Assembly (NCBI GenBank): GCA_963841635.1
Contig: CAWJDO010000003.1
Coordinates: 1,302,001 to 1,366,000, forward strand
Source of the DNA: DASWZN01 sp963841635
GTDB taxonomy: Bacteria; Acidobacteriota; Terriglobia; Bryobacterales; Bryobacteraceae
Length of the DNA: 64,000 nucleotides
Reading direction: 5' to 3'
Program-made: the position numbers and the translations under genes
The notes under the pieces: model-generated
What the model was told of the DNA's origin: nothing
What the model saw: the letters and a program-made list of their open reading frames with translations, nothing else
Database searches by the model: none
In this document: piece by piece, positions 46,399 through 54,900 of the stretch
Position numbering within the stretch: the stretch's first letter is position 1
Layout of the letters: the number at the start of each line of letters is the position of its first letter

Positions 46399-46794
46399 TC
46401 ATCGCGCGCCTGCCTCGGATGATATGAGTTGAAGCACCTGCGCCACCGTGATTAGCGTTGACCCGCCGGCCGCCGCCCCGCTCTCCCGCTGGCCGCCCTG
46501 CGCCAACTCCAGCAGGTCGAGCCGCTCGACGGCCTTCATCGCCGGCGCGAAGTCGTTCAGTTCGTCGCGAAGCTGCTCGTGCTCCCGCAGTTCAGCGGCC
46601 TTCGCCAGCCGCGCGTGGTGCGGCGACAGGAACCGTTGCGCCAGGTTCTGGGTCTCCCGCTCCGCCGCCAGTTCGCCGACGTAGGCTGTACACGCCAGCT
46701 TCGGGGCGACTTGAGGCCGCAACTCGCCGCCTATCAGGGCCTTCGCTACGTCGGCCCTCTTCCGCTCCTTGCCGATCCGCGTTCCGCGTCCCAT
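46399..46794 (-). CDS. unknown protein of the integrase operon
   Basis: A 131-residue protein from ATG 46794. The stop overlaps the excisionase-like start (ATGA), so the three genes form one unit. The middle is helical and charged (RFLSPHHARLAKAAELREHE), possibly a coiled coil. It is Gln/Gly-rich towards the end. Family unknown. A DNA-packaging or replication-initiation accessory role is only a guess from position. Confidence 0.5.
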   Translation of the reverse strand: MGRGTRIGKERKRADVAKALIGGELRPQVAPKLACTAYVGELAAERETQNLAQRFLSPHHARLAKAAELREHEQLRDELNDFAPAMKAVERLDLLELAQGGQRESGAAAGGSTLITVAQVLQLISSEAGAR

Positions 46795-46859
46795 CGGGGT
46801 TACTCGAGGGTATTGAACCCTGAACCTCCCTGCGCCCGAGAAGGCGAGGCGTGGGTATG

Positions 46860-47022
46860 CCTGCGATCGTAGACTCGAAGCTTCGGAAGCGCATTGCCTT
46901 CGGAAACTGCTCTGAGGGCGGCGCAGGACGTAGCGCTCTTCCAGCGGCGTGCCGATTTCGGACGGAAAGAGCAGCCCGTTCTCCTCCCACTTCTCGCACG
47001 CCAGTGAGCGGCTCCCGATCAC
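46860..47022 (-). pseudogene. remnant of a second tyrosine recombinase
   Basis: The segment CEKWEENGLLFPSEIGTPLE followed by ERYVLRR is the text seen in phage-type tyrosine recombinases just before the HxxR region. Neither the catalytic Tyr nor the rest of the domain follows. This suggests an older integrase gene at the same place. The rest of the gap 46795-47122 holds nothing recognisable. Confidence 0.5.
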
Positions 47023-47122
47023 GCGTCGGTGTTCCTCCTTAGCAACCGCGCTGGCCGATTCTAATCCGACCTAGCGCCGTCGGGCAGCTGGAGCGTTCGC
47101 TTGGTTCCGGCGATGGTCTCGC

Positions 47123-47665
47123 CTATCGCCGGTGATCGTCGGCTTGAGTTGAAACACCATTCGTCGGCTCATGAGAGGGACCTCCTCCATTGGTGACTGC
47201 CGTCCCACGCTCACGATCGAGCGCGGCGCCCAGCGACCTTGGTGCGCAACGTGACCGGTCCTGAAACCGACGGTCCGCCACTTGCAGTCGTTCCAGGGCT
47301 TCCAGTAGCTGAAGGCTGGCCTCGCGCATCGGTTCGGTACGAGCCGCAAACTGCTCCGTGTGCTTGATGGCGAATCTTATGCGATCCATGGCGACGCGGG
47401 CCTGATATGCCAGCTCGAATTCGATGGCGGAGGGCCACGCGTGCGCTTCGTCCACAAACATCGCACGGATCTGGTTGAAGGTCTCCGACTTCATTCTTGT
47501 CCTCGCCGCGAAGCCATCGGCTTCTTCATAGAGTTGGTCTCCGGAGAACATGGCCGTGCCGTTCGGGTCGACGGCGAACAGCGGTGGGTGTCCCTCACTG
47601 CAGCGCCAGCGGACCATCGGCACGTGTAGCCACCCCCGGTCCGAGTCATAGGAGTATCGCCGCAA
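47123..47665 (-). CDS. unknown protein, HEPN-less helical
   Basis: A 180-residue protein. The first ~45 residues are beta-rich (RGWLHVPMVRWRCSEGHPPL, FAVDPNGTAMFSGDQLYEE). A helical part follows (MDRIRFAIKHTEQFAARTEP). The motif GDQLYE recurs in a fragment at 62625-62837. I do not recognise a family. The 215 bases between it and the next gene hold only one copy of a 16-bp repeat. Confidence 0.45.
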   Translation of the reverse strand: MRRYSYDSDRGWLHVPMVRWRCSEGHPPLFAVDPNGTAMFSGDQLYEEADGFAARTRMKSETFNQIRAMFVDEAHAWPSAIEFELAYQARVAMDRIRFAIKHTEQFAARTEPMREASLQLLEALERLQVADRRFQDRSRCAPRSLGAALDRERGTAVTNGGGPSHEPTNGVSTQADDHRR

Positions 47666-47792
47666 GCGGTTGGCGGCAGGCCGGAGCTACGCTCACTCGA
47701 GGGCGAAACTGGAGGCCGGCGAAAGTGCCGCCACGAACTTTCCGCTGGCCGCCGAGACGAGCGTTCGCGCAGGGGTCTTGATAGACGTGGTT

Positions 47793-47808
47793 GCTAACGG
47801 GAATCGAA
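47793..47808. repeat. 16-bp direct repeat, copy 1 (second at 51660-51675)
   Basis: GCTAACGGGAATCGAA occurs here and again at 51660-51675. Read on the other strand, TTCGATTCCCGTTAGC looks like a tRNA T loop and acceptor end. The two copies enclose the zinc-ribbon, AbiGi and small-membrane-protein genes, as a nested insertion would. Confidence 0.6.
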
Positions 47809-47880
47809 TGCGACTGCCCCCGCGAGCCAGATGCGGCGGGACCGGACGCCTTGGGGTGCAGTACGATATTGCTGACGAGC

Positions 47881-48324
47881 ATGGACAACCCCACAGGCCG
47901 GTGCGAACACTGCGGCGGCACGTTCCGCTACCGGCTGATTCACAATGGCTTCGGCGACTCAGCCTACGCCTACTGCGACACGTGCCCATATACCGTTTTG
48001 CTGGACGGGTGGAGCGAGGCAGCCAAACGAGTTCACTTCCGAGTGCAGCAGAGGATGACACCCGATGTGGAGCGCCTGCTGAAGCTCTGTCCGTGTGGTG
48101 GCGTGTTTCGCGCGTCTGCCGATCCCAAGTGCCCCCACTGTTCGCGGCCACTTTCAGCAGTTGTGGCGACCAGCTACATCGAGAAGAACGCGCCGGGTAC
48201 GGCGAAAGGCTGGCGCTGGGACCAGTCATGGGCGGGAGTGTACTCCATCGCGATCAACGAGAAGATAGTCAAGGACTGGTGGGACGAGGAAGTGGTTGAG
48301 CGGCTGTTCCCTGCCAAGCGGTAG
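47881..48324 (+). CDS. zinc-ribbon protein
   Basis: A 147-residue protein from ATG 47881. Two zinc ribbons are visible: CEHCGG...CDTC in the first 40 residues and CPCGG...CPHC near residues 72-92. The C-terminal third is aromatic and basic (GWRWDQSWAGVYSIAINEK). No enzyme motif is seen. The function is unknown; it may bind nucleic acid or be a small defence or anti-defence protein, given the neighbours. Confidence 0.6.
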   Translation: MDNPTGRCEHCGGTFRYRLIHNGFGDSAYAYCDTCPYTVLLDGWSEAAKRVHFRVQQRMTPDVERLLKLCPCGGVFRASADPKCPHCSRPLSAVVATSYIEKNAPGTAKGWRWDQSWAGVYSIAINEKIVKDWWDEEVVERLFPAKR

Positions 48325-48441
48325 ACGCACCGCAACAACATGCTGCGGCACGCTCCGCACCCCGCCCCTCGCCCAGCACGCCCCGCGCCCGGCGCGCCTG
48401 GGCGGCGGGTTCATGGCGTGGGCACTACGCCCGCATGAACC

Positions 48442-48471
48442 TTGACAGCGTCGGAGAATCCGCGATAGGCT
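48442..48471 (+). promoter_or_regulatory. probable sigma-70 promoter of the AbiGi gene
   Basis: TTGACA at 48442-48447 and TAGGCT at 48466-48471 with an 18-base spacer. The start codon follows 9 bases after the -10 box, so the message would be almost leaderless. An imperfect hairpin (GGTTCATG...CATGAACC) lies just upstream at 48409-48441. Confidence 0.45.
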
Positions 48472-48480
48472 CGAACACCG

Positions 48481-49173
48481 ATGGCCCAACAACGGTATGT
48501 CTCGAACGAGCTAACCCACTTCGTGGGCGGCGGATTGAAACCTGACGAAGAACGCTTCAATCTGCTCGTCACGATTCTCAAGACCGGCGTCCTCCACACT
48601 CAGCCGAGCATGGTGGACGGCCGGGTCTGCTTCACCTGGGGTTTCCCGATCAGCGTGGATGCCGATGAGATGTTCAGCGCATACTGCGTCTGTTTCTGCG
48701 ACATCCCCCTCGCCGATCTGGGCATTCACATCGGGAAGTACGGGCCGTTCGGCATCGCATTCACGAAGGGGTTCCTGGTCGGCAAGGGTGCATCGCCGGT
48801 GTTTTACATCGCGAAGGACGCCCTGACTCAAGGCAAATACCACGTAGGCCATCGATTCGAGCAACTCCTAACTTTGGCGGCAAGGATAACAGACAACGGT
48901 CGCGGGAAGGGGGAGCCGCGTGATCAGGACCAGCGTGACCTGTGGACGCTCATGGAATATCACCTGCTGACGTATCTAAAGCCGTTCGACAGTCAACTGG
49001 TCGAGGAGCACAAGAAGAACTACTACATGGAGAGGGAGTGGAGGGTGATCGGCGGGTTTCGGTTCCAGGTTGATGATGTCGCGCGGATCATCATCCCGCG
49101 CGAGTACGCTCGCAGGTTCAGGGAGGCGCTGCCCGAGTACATCGGGCAGATATCATTCCCCTCCGAGGACTGA
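48481..49173 (+). CDS. AbiGi-family abortive infection protein
   Basis: A 230-residue protein. YVSNELTHFVG at the start, CVCFCDIPLADLGIHIGKYG and the following FGIAFTKGFLVGKGASPVFY match the AbiGi family (antitoxin half of the lactococcal AbiG phage-resistance system). MEREWRVIGGFRF near residue 180 is also typical. AbiG normally needs an AbiGii toxin; none is adjacent here. Orphan AbiGi-like proteins are common, so it may work alone or with an unlinked partner. Confidence 0.75.
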   Translation: MAQQRYVSNELTHFVGGGLKPDEERFNLLVTILKTGVLHTQPSMVDGRVCFTWGFPISVDADEMFSAYCVCFCDIPLADLGIHIGKYGPFGIAFTKGFLVGKGASPVFYIAKDALTQGKYHVGHRFEQLLTLAARITDNGRGKGEPRDQDQRDLWTLMEYHLLTYLKPFDSQLVEEHKKNYYMEREWRVIGGFRFQVDDVARIIIPREYARRFREALPEYIGQISFPSED

Positions 49174-49281
49174 ACGGCGTTGTCTCGCCGCCTTCCAACG
49201 TTCGACCTCCGGCGCCCCACGCCGCGCCGGGCGAGAAGTATCTTGAGGCCCCTGGCCGAATTTGAGGCGTAGAATTGGACG

Positions 49282-49635
49282 ATGCGATTGCGTCCGACGA
49301 AGGTTCTGTTTGCGGCTGCCTGCGTCGTTGGGGCAAGCACTGTTCGATTCCCTTTTGTGACCGGATACGGCACGATTCTGTTTCAGGTCGTGGCGTTTTC
49401 GGCCTGGGACGTTGTCGCCGCAGTAACATCGGCCCTCTACGCGGACACCCATCATCCGGTCGTCTATTTCGTCGCTCTGATCGTGAATTTGATCTTCTTT
49501 CTCGTTCCTGCGACCGGAGTGTGGCTCGCGGCTCGCAACCGTTGGCCACGCCGATGTTCGGCTACGATCTTCGCGTGGTGCGTGTTCTATGTGGCCTCAC
49601 TCTTCTGGCTCTTCCCGGCAATGGACGGACCATAA
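49282..49635 (+). CDS. small membrane protein in the defence cluster
   Basis: A 117-residue protein with four hydrophobic stretches (VLFAAACVVGASTV, ILFQVVAFSAWDVVAAV, YFVALIVNLIFFLVPATGVW, IFAWCVFYVASLFWLF). Unknown family. The next 300 bases (49636-49936) contain no gene I can support. Confidence 0.5.
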   Translation: MRLRPTKVLFAAACVVGASTVRFPFVTGYGTILFQVVAFSAWDVVAAVTSALYADTHHPVVYFVALIVNLIFFLVPATGVWLAARNRWPRRCSATIFAWCVFYVASLFWLFPAMDGP

Positions 49636-49936
49636 ACACCGTCGAATCTCCTGTTACTGCGCCCGCCCCCACTCCCACGGCGGCACCGGGTCCTTCTCGG
49701 TCCACAGGCCCCGCGCGGGGCGGCCCGCGCCCGCGCCTATTGGCGCTCCAGGTCGCGGTCTAGGGGCGCGTAATTAATGCTGGACATCCGCCCAAGCGCC
49801 CACGGCGAGGCGCGTGGGCAGCGGTGCCCCGCTTCAGGACGGGCGCAAGATGCGGACGAAGGGTACGAACCTTGCCGCAGGGGTTCAGATCTCTGGAGAT
49901 CGCCACTAGGATGCCGAGCCTTACTACAATGTACCG

Positions 49937-50419
49937 ATGAACGACTTTTGGGCAGGCTCCCTGCTCGGTTTCGGAGCGGGATTCGTCGCTAGCGTCCTGG
50001 CCAACAAATACACGGAGCTTGCGGCCCGGTATCGAGCCTACAGGCACGCGAGAAGGCTGGCTGGTACATGGGAGGCCTACAAGATCTCTGGCCGCACCGT
50101 GGACACTACACCCATGAAGGGTGCGGGACTCACGGTCGTGTCCTCAAAGCGTCATTGGTGGTCAGTTAACTCGGCTGTGCTCGATGTGTACTCTCAAGAC
50201 CTCGGCGATCCGCCGAGGCAGCATGACGGTCACATCGTGATTGACCCGGTGTCCCCTTGGCTCGCAACTCGAATCGATCGATATCTCGATTCCCATGAGT
50301 TATCGCAGCAACGACTCGTAATTGGAGCGGACTTCAATATTGTCTACCTGTTCTACGTCGCAGACGTCGCCACCCTCGGCCCCGTGTACGCGAACCACGC
50401 CTGGCGGCGGAAATGCTAG
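49937..50419 (+). CDS. membrane-anchored protein with a beta-rich domain
   Basis: A 160-residue protein. One N-terminal helix with glycines (AGSLLGFGAGFVASVLA) is followed by a basic stretch (RYRAYRHARR). A domain starting LAGTWEAYKISGRTVD and running through HIVIDPVSPWLATRIDRYL and QRLVIGADFNIVYLFYVADV looks like an up-and-down beta sheet or barrel. 'Membrane helix plus beta barrel' is the layout of Cap15-type effectors, but I see no CBASS cyclase and no direct motif. Function unknown. Confidence 0.5.
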   Translation: MNDFWAGSLLGFGAGFVASVLANKYTELAARYRAYRHARRLAGTWEAYKISGRTVDTTPMKGAGLTVVSSKRHWWSVNSAVLDVYSQDLGDPPRQHDGHIVIDPVSPWLATRIDRYLDSHELSQQRLVIGADFNIVYLFYVADVATLGPVYANHAWRRKC

Positions 50420-50533
50420 AGGCGCAGCAGCCTCTGCCGTCCGAAGTTGGTGCAACCTGCGACCCCGTAGGGCGTTTTTTGCCTCTGCGGAATATAGCGG
50501 AAGCGAGGTAAAGGTTTCAACGCGGAGGTTCGA

Positions 50534-51067
50534 ATGATGGCGCGGTTTAGCTTCTTCCCGGGTGATCCGGCTTGGTGGCAAGCCTTCGGCGGGATCGCGC
50601 AGGCGTTTCTGGCGCTCGCGGTCTTTTGGGTTACACGCAAGTACGTCTCGCTAACTGCTGATCTTGTCAAACTACAGGCTGACGTGGTGAAGCTCCAAAA
50701 GCAGGGCGAACAAAGGAACCTGTATGACCGGAGGGTTAGAGTGTACGATTGCCTCATGGGCTTTCTCGCTGCGTTTGCGCGGGATGCAAAGACTGATTTT
50801 GAGTCGATCATGCAGCTATACCGGGACACCCGGGAGGCCGAGTTCTTATTCGGTTCCGAGATCCCGGCGTTCATCGAGCAGGTCGCAAAGACGGCGAATG
50901 AGCATCGCTCGCTCCGACCCGACAGCGCCTATGCTGCGGGGGACCAGCACAGGATTGACCGGATCGGAGAGGTTGAAGGCTGGCTTGCAGTGCGAGCATT
51001 CGAGGAGGCAAAAGAGAAGTTCGGCCCGTATCTTAGGCTCACGGAACCGGAAGGCCCGACACACTAA
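50534..51067 (+). CDS. membrane and coiled-coil protein
   Basis: A 177-residue protein. One hydrophobic helix (AFGGIAQAFLALAVFWVTRK) is followed by a coiled coil with heptads (LTADLVKLQADVVKLQKQGE), then RVRVYDCLMGFLAAF and DTREAEFLFGSEIPAFIEQV. This order is seen in small uncharacterised proteins from many phyla. No enzyme motif. It lies in the defence-like cluster. Confidence 0.55.
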   Translation: MMARFSFFPGDPAWWQAFGGIAQAFLALAVFWVTRKYVSLTADLVKLQADVVKLQKQGEQRNLYDRRVRVYDCLMGFLAAFARDAKTDFESIMQLYRDTREAEFLFGSEIPAFIEQVAKTANEHRSLRPDSAYAAGDQHRIDRIGEVEGWLAVRAFEEAKEKFGPYLRLTEPEGPTH

Positions 51068-51071
51068 CCAA

Positions 51072-51560
51072 CTACGACATCGGTCCGGCACCGGCACCGC
51101 TCCTCTGGGGCGGCCTCACTTCGATCAGCCAGAACACGATAGCGCCAATCGCGCCGGAAGCAGCGAAATCCAGCAATTGAACCAGGTGATAGCGGTTCGC
51201 AAGGGCCTTCAAGAACGGCTCTGGCTCCTCGAAGAAACCGTGCCAGACGCCGATTCCGAGCAGCAGGAGAAAGGTCAGTGCGGCAAGCACGGCTCCAGCG
51301 GATGCGAATGCCCAGACCGACGAGATGCCGCGACGCCGATACACGAGCCACACAGGCACCCCACCGAGCAAGACGACGGGGAGGCCGCACACGCTAAACA
51401 GAACCACGCCAAACACCAAGTGTCCGACGTTCCAGTCCCAACCCCAGAGAGCATCCTGGATAAGGATGAACGCGGCTGCGGCCGAAACTAAAGCGGCGCT
51501 GAATGCGGCGGTCGGCCTCATAATCTCCGCATTCAAGACTAGCCGCACCCGGTCGTCCAT
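51072..51560 (-). CDS. membrane protein with four helices
   Basis: A 162-residue protein if started at ATG 51560; a later ATG (MRPTAAF) and an earlier one at 51629 are also possible. Hydrophobic stretches: AFSAALVSAAAAFILI, HLVFGVVLFSVCGLPVVLLG, VWAFASAGAVLAALTFLLLL and FAASGAIGAIVFWLIEV. It converges on the coiled-coil gene. Unknown family. The 296 bases before the NACHT gene hold only the second 16-bp repeat copy. Confidence 0.5.
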   Translation of the reverse strand: MDDRVRLVLNAEIMRPTAAFSAALVSAAAAFILIQDALWGWDWNVGHLVFGVVLFSVCGLPVVLLGGVPVWLVYRRRGISSVWAFASAGAVLAALTFLLLLGIGVWHGFFEEPEPFLKALANRYHLVQLLDFAASGAIGAIVFWLIEVRPPQRSGAGAGPMS

Positions 51561-51659
51561 GGCAAGACCGCAAGCTGCCCGTGCTGTGTCGCCGCTGGCC
51601 CGCAGCGCGTGGTCTCCCGTGGTCTCCAAACGCCTGTAACTTGTTGAGGAATTGGTAGC

Positions 51660-51675
51660 GCTAACGGGAATCGAA
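51660..51675. repeat. 16-bp direct repeat, copy 2
   Basis: Exact match to 47793-47808. On the minus strand it continues TTCGATTCCCGTTAGCGCTA then CCA, even closer to a tRNA 3' end than the first copy. Confidence 0.6.
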
Positions 51676-51925
51676 GGCGTTTGGCGGCCCGGTCACCCCA
51701 CAAATCACGACGAGCGACGCCTGCCTGGGGTTCACGCGCTCCAGCTCGCGGTCGCGGGCTCTGCAATACCGATGCGACCCGCCCCGTCGACCCCAGCGCG
51801 CCATTCAGACTGCGGTCGTGGGCAGGATCACTTCGCCGACCGTGCGCCCGCAGGAACCAACGAGGAGTGCCGGGGGCCGGGCCGGGGTGGCAGGGCTGGC
51901 CGTTCTTGGGTAGAATCGAGGCGCG

Positions 51926-54900
51926 ATGTCGCGGGTGGTCTACGACTGGAAGAGGTTCTGGTGTCCGAGGGGAGGTCACATCGACCTGTTGGATCGAGGG
52001 TTTCTGGTCGACCCGGAGGGCGATCTGGCAAAGTACTATCCGAGCGATGTTGTCCCGTTCGAATCGATAGCGCACTTTCCCTGTTTGGGTCTTCTTGGAA
52101 CACCCGGCATGGGCAAGTCGAAGACCCTGGATCACTTGGCGAGGGAGAATGCTCTAGGGGACTCGCGCGACGAAGTCATGCGTGTCGATCTCCGCGAGTT
52201 CCAGACGGATCAGAGACTTGTCCAGAAGGTCTTTGCATCGCCCAAGATGGAGCAGTGGCGCAAAGGGAGCCACACGCTCCATCTGTTCTTCGACAGCCTC
52301 GACGAAGCTCTGCTTCGCATTGACAACATCGCGGCGGTGCTCTCTTCGGAGTTGAGAGAGCTTCCCGCGGAGCGCTTACGTCTCCGGATCGCGTGCCGGG
52401 CCGCCGACTGGCCTAACGGCCTTGAGACGACGGTCCGTAGCATCTGGGGTGAGGATCAAGTCGGGGTCTTCGTTTTGGCGCCCCTGCGAAGGGCCGACGT
52501 TGTCGTGGCGGCGAAATCGAACGGGATCGACGATTCCGAGGGGTTCCTCCATGAGGTGGGACTTCTGGGTGTGGCTCCGTTCGCGAACAGGCCGGTGACA
52601 TTGCAGTTCCTGATGAACTCATTCAAGAGGCGTGGGTGTCTCCCAGCCAGCCGAGCCGAACTCTACCGCGAAGGTTGCCGGTGTCTGTGTGAGCCGAGCG
52701 AAAGCCGCCGGGATGCCAAGGCCCTTGGCAAGCTTACAAGCCGGCAGTGTGTCGAGATCGCCAGTCGGCTGGCGGCAGTCACAGTATTCTCAGGCCGGTT
52801 TGCGATCTGGACCGGGCCCGACGACGGCGATGTCCCGGACGAGGACGTTCTCCTGATCAGAGTGGCGGGCGGGAAGGAGGGAAATGGCCCGACCGAGACG
52901 GCGGCGGACGCTGAGGCCATCAGGGAGACGCTCGATACCGGGCTTTTCTCCTCAAGGGGCATCAACCGGTCGGGTTGGGAGCACCAAACTTACGCCGAGT
53001 TTCTCGCGGCGCACTACCTTCACGCGCACCAAGTGCCGCTAGCCGCTTCACTCCGACTGCTGGTCCACCCGGACGGCTCCGGCAAGATAGTGCCCCAACT
53101 CCGCGAGACTGCGGCATGGCTGGCGGGCCTCGATCCATCTGTCTTTCGCGCATTCGCGCAGACCGACCCAGAGACTCTCTTAAGGGGTGACCTGGCGGGG
53201 GCGACCACTGAAGATCGCGCCGAACTCGTGCGACAACTGCTGGCCGCCTTCGACGCGGGTGATCTCCTCGAGGACCACAATTTGTGGCAGTATTACGAAC
53301 TTCTGGCTTGCCCCACTCTGCCCGAGATCCTTCGGCCGTACCTTCGGGACGCTCCGAAAGCCCCTGCTGCACGGCTGGCAGCGATCGAGATCGCCCGAGC
53401 TTGCAGGGTAACAGCTCTGCAGTCCGATCTCGTCGGGACTGCGTTGGATACATCGGCTCCGCATCGCGTTCGGGTCCGAGCCGCCTCGGCGGCTGGTGAG
53501 ATCGGGGATGCGTCGGCAAGAGGGGCGCTAAAGCGGATCTTGACAGAGACCGCCGACGACGATCCGGACGATGGACTTAAGGCCGCGGCTCTCAAAGCCT
53601 GTTGGCCGGATCAGATGACTGCGCAGGAACTACTCGCAGTTTTGACGCCTCCGAAGGACTCGCACCTTATTGGCGCGTATTTCGTGTTCCTGCGTTCCGA
53701 CATTGCGGCGACGGTACGGGAGCAGGACCTCACCGTCGCTTTGCTATGGGCCACAGCCCATCTGCCGGGAGACGCTGACCTGAATCCACTGACCAAGCTG
53801 GCGTTAGGGATTGTCGAGAGGGCGATAGATCATCTGGACCAAGCGGGGATCCCAGACCTCGTCGCTCAAGCGCTGGCTGCTCAGTGGCCCTTCCTGCCTC
53901 GTTCTGGCTGGGTCGTCGAGCGACTCCGCAGCTCAGCGGAAGCGAGACGGCTGGTTGCGCCCTCCATGGTCCCCTTGGTTGCGAAAGGCCAACACGCCGC
54001 GTTGACACTGCTGGAGGCCTGCGCGCTCTCCTCCTGTGATGTGCCCTGGCTGCTCTCGGAGCTGACGGGCACCCGGCCCGAAAGCGAACTGCAGGTTCTC
54101 TGTTCCGTGATTGTCTGGATTCTGGACCCCAATGACGTGGACATCGTGGACGCCGTGCATCACGCCTGTGAGTCGAACCCGCTCCTCCGTGCCGCGATTC
54201 GCCCGCGAATCGAGGCCGTGCCACTGGGTTCGGCTCAAGCCGAAGAGATGAAGGAGTGGCATCGGCTTCAGGAGCCGCGTGCCCGAGCTCCGGAGGGGCC
54301 GGAAGACACGCCCGACGCGCGGTCCATCGAAGGGCATTTGAACAAGCACGGCGACAACGCGTTTCCTCATATTTGGGACGCGGATTGGCGGGCCAGACAG
54401 AGCCTACGAACCGCCGAGCTGTTGGTTGGATGGTCGACACTGGACCAGGGCCTTAGGGCGCGAGTCCTCGAAGCTGCGTATCGGTACCTCGCTGACTACC
54501 GAACGACTGACGAGACGGCATGGTGGCGGCAAGGCCAGTTCCCGTGGTATGCCCTAGCCGCCTACGATGCACTCTGTCTACTGTACGTTGAGGGGCCAGC
54601 TCTGTTTGCTGCGCTTCCTGAAGAAGCCTGGGCTGTTTGGGCGTGGGTCGCAGTATCCGGCCTGCCCAACGACTCCGCAGGTCAACAGGTCCACGAGAGA
54701 ATTGTGGAATCGGCGTACCGGAAGGCGCCAGATACCGTAATTCGGGTGCTCGGCGAGGTTCTTGACGGCGAGAACGAACGGCACGGCACGATCTTCGTTT
54801 TTCAGCAATTCGGCGGATTGTGGGACGACCGCATTGCTGACGTTGTGAGAGGCAAGCTTAGCATTGGAGATCTCAAGCTCGGTTCCTTTCAGGCTCTCCT

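Noticed and set aside
46800..46850. GGTTCAGGGTTCAATACCC-like text resembling a tRNA T arm
   Set aside because: The T loop does not fit the consensus and no cloverleaf can be built around it.
49937..50419. Calling the membrane/beta-rich protein a CBASS Cap15 effector
   Set aside because: No cyclase (CD-NTase) gene is present and the similarity is only in layout.
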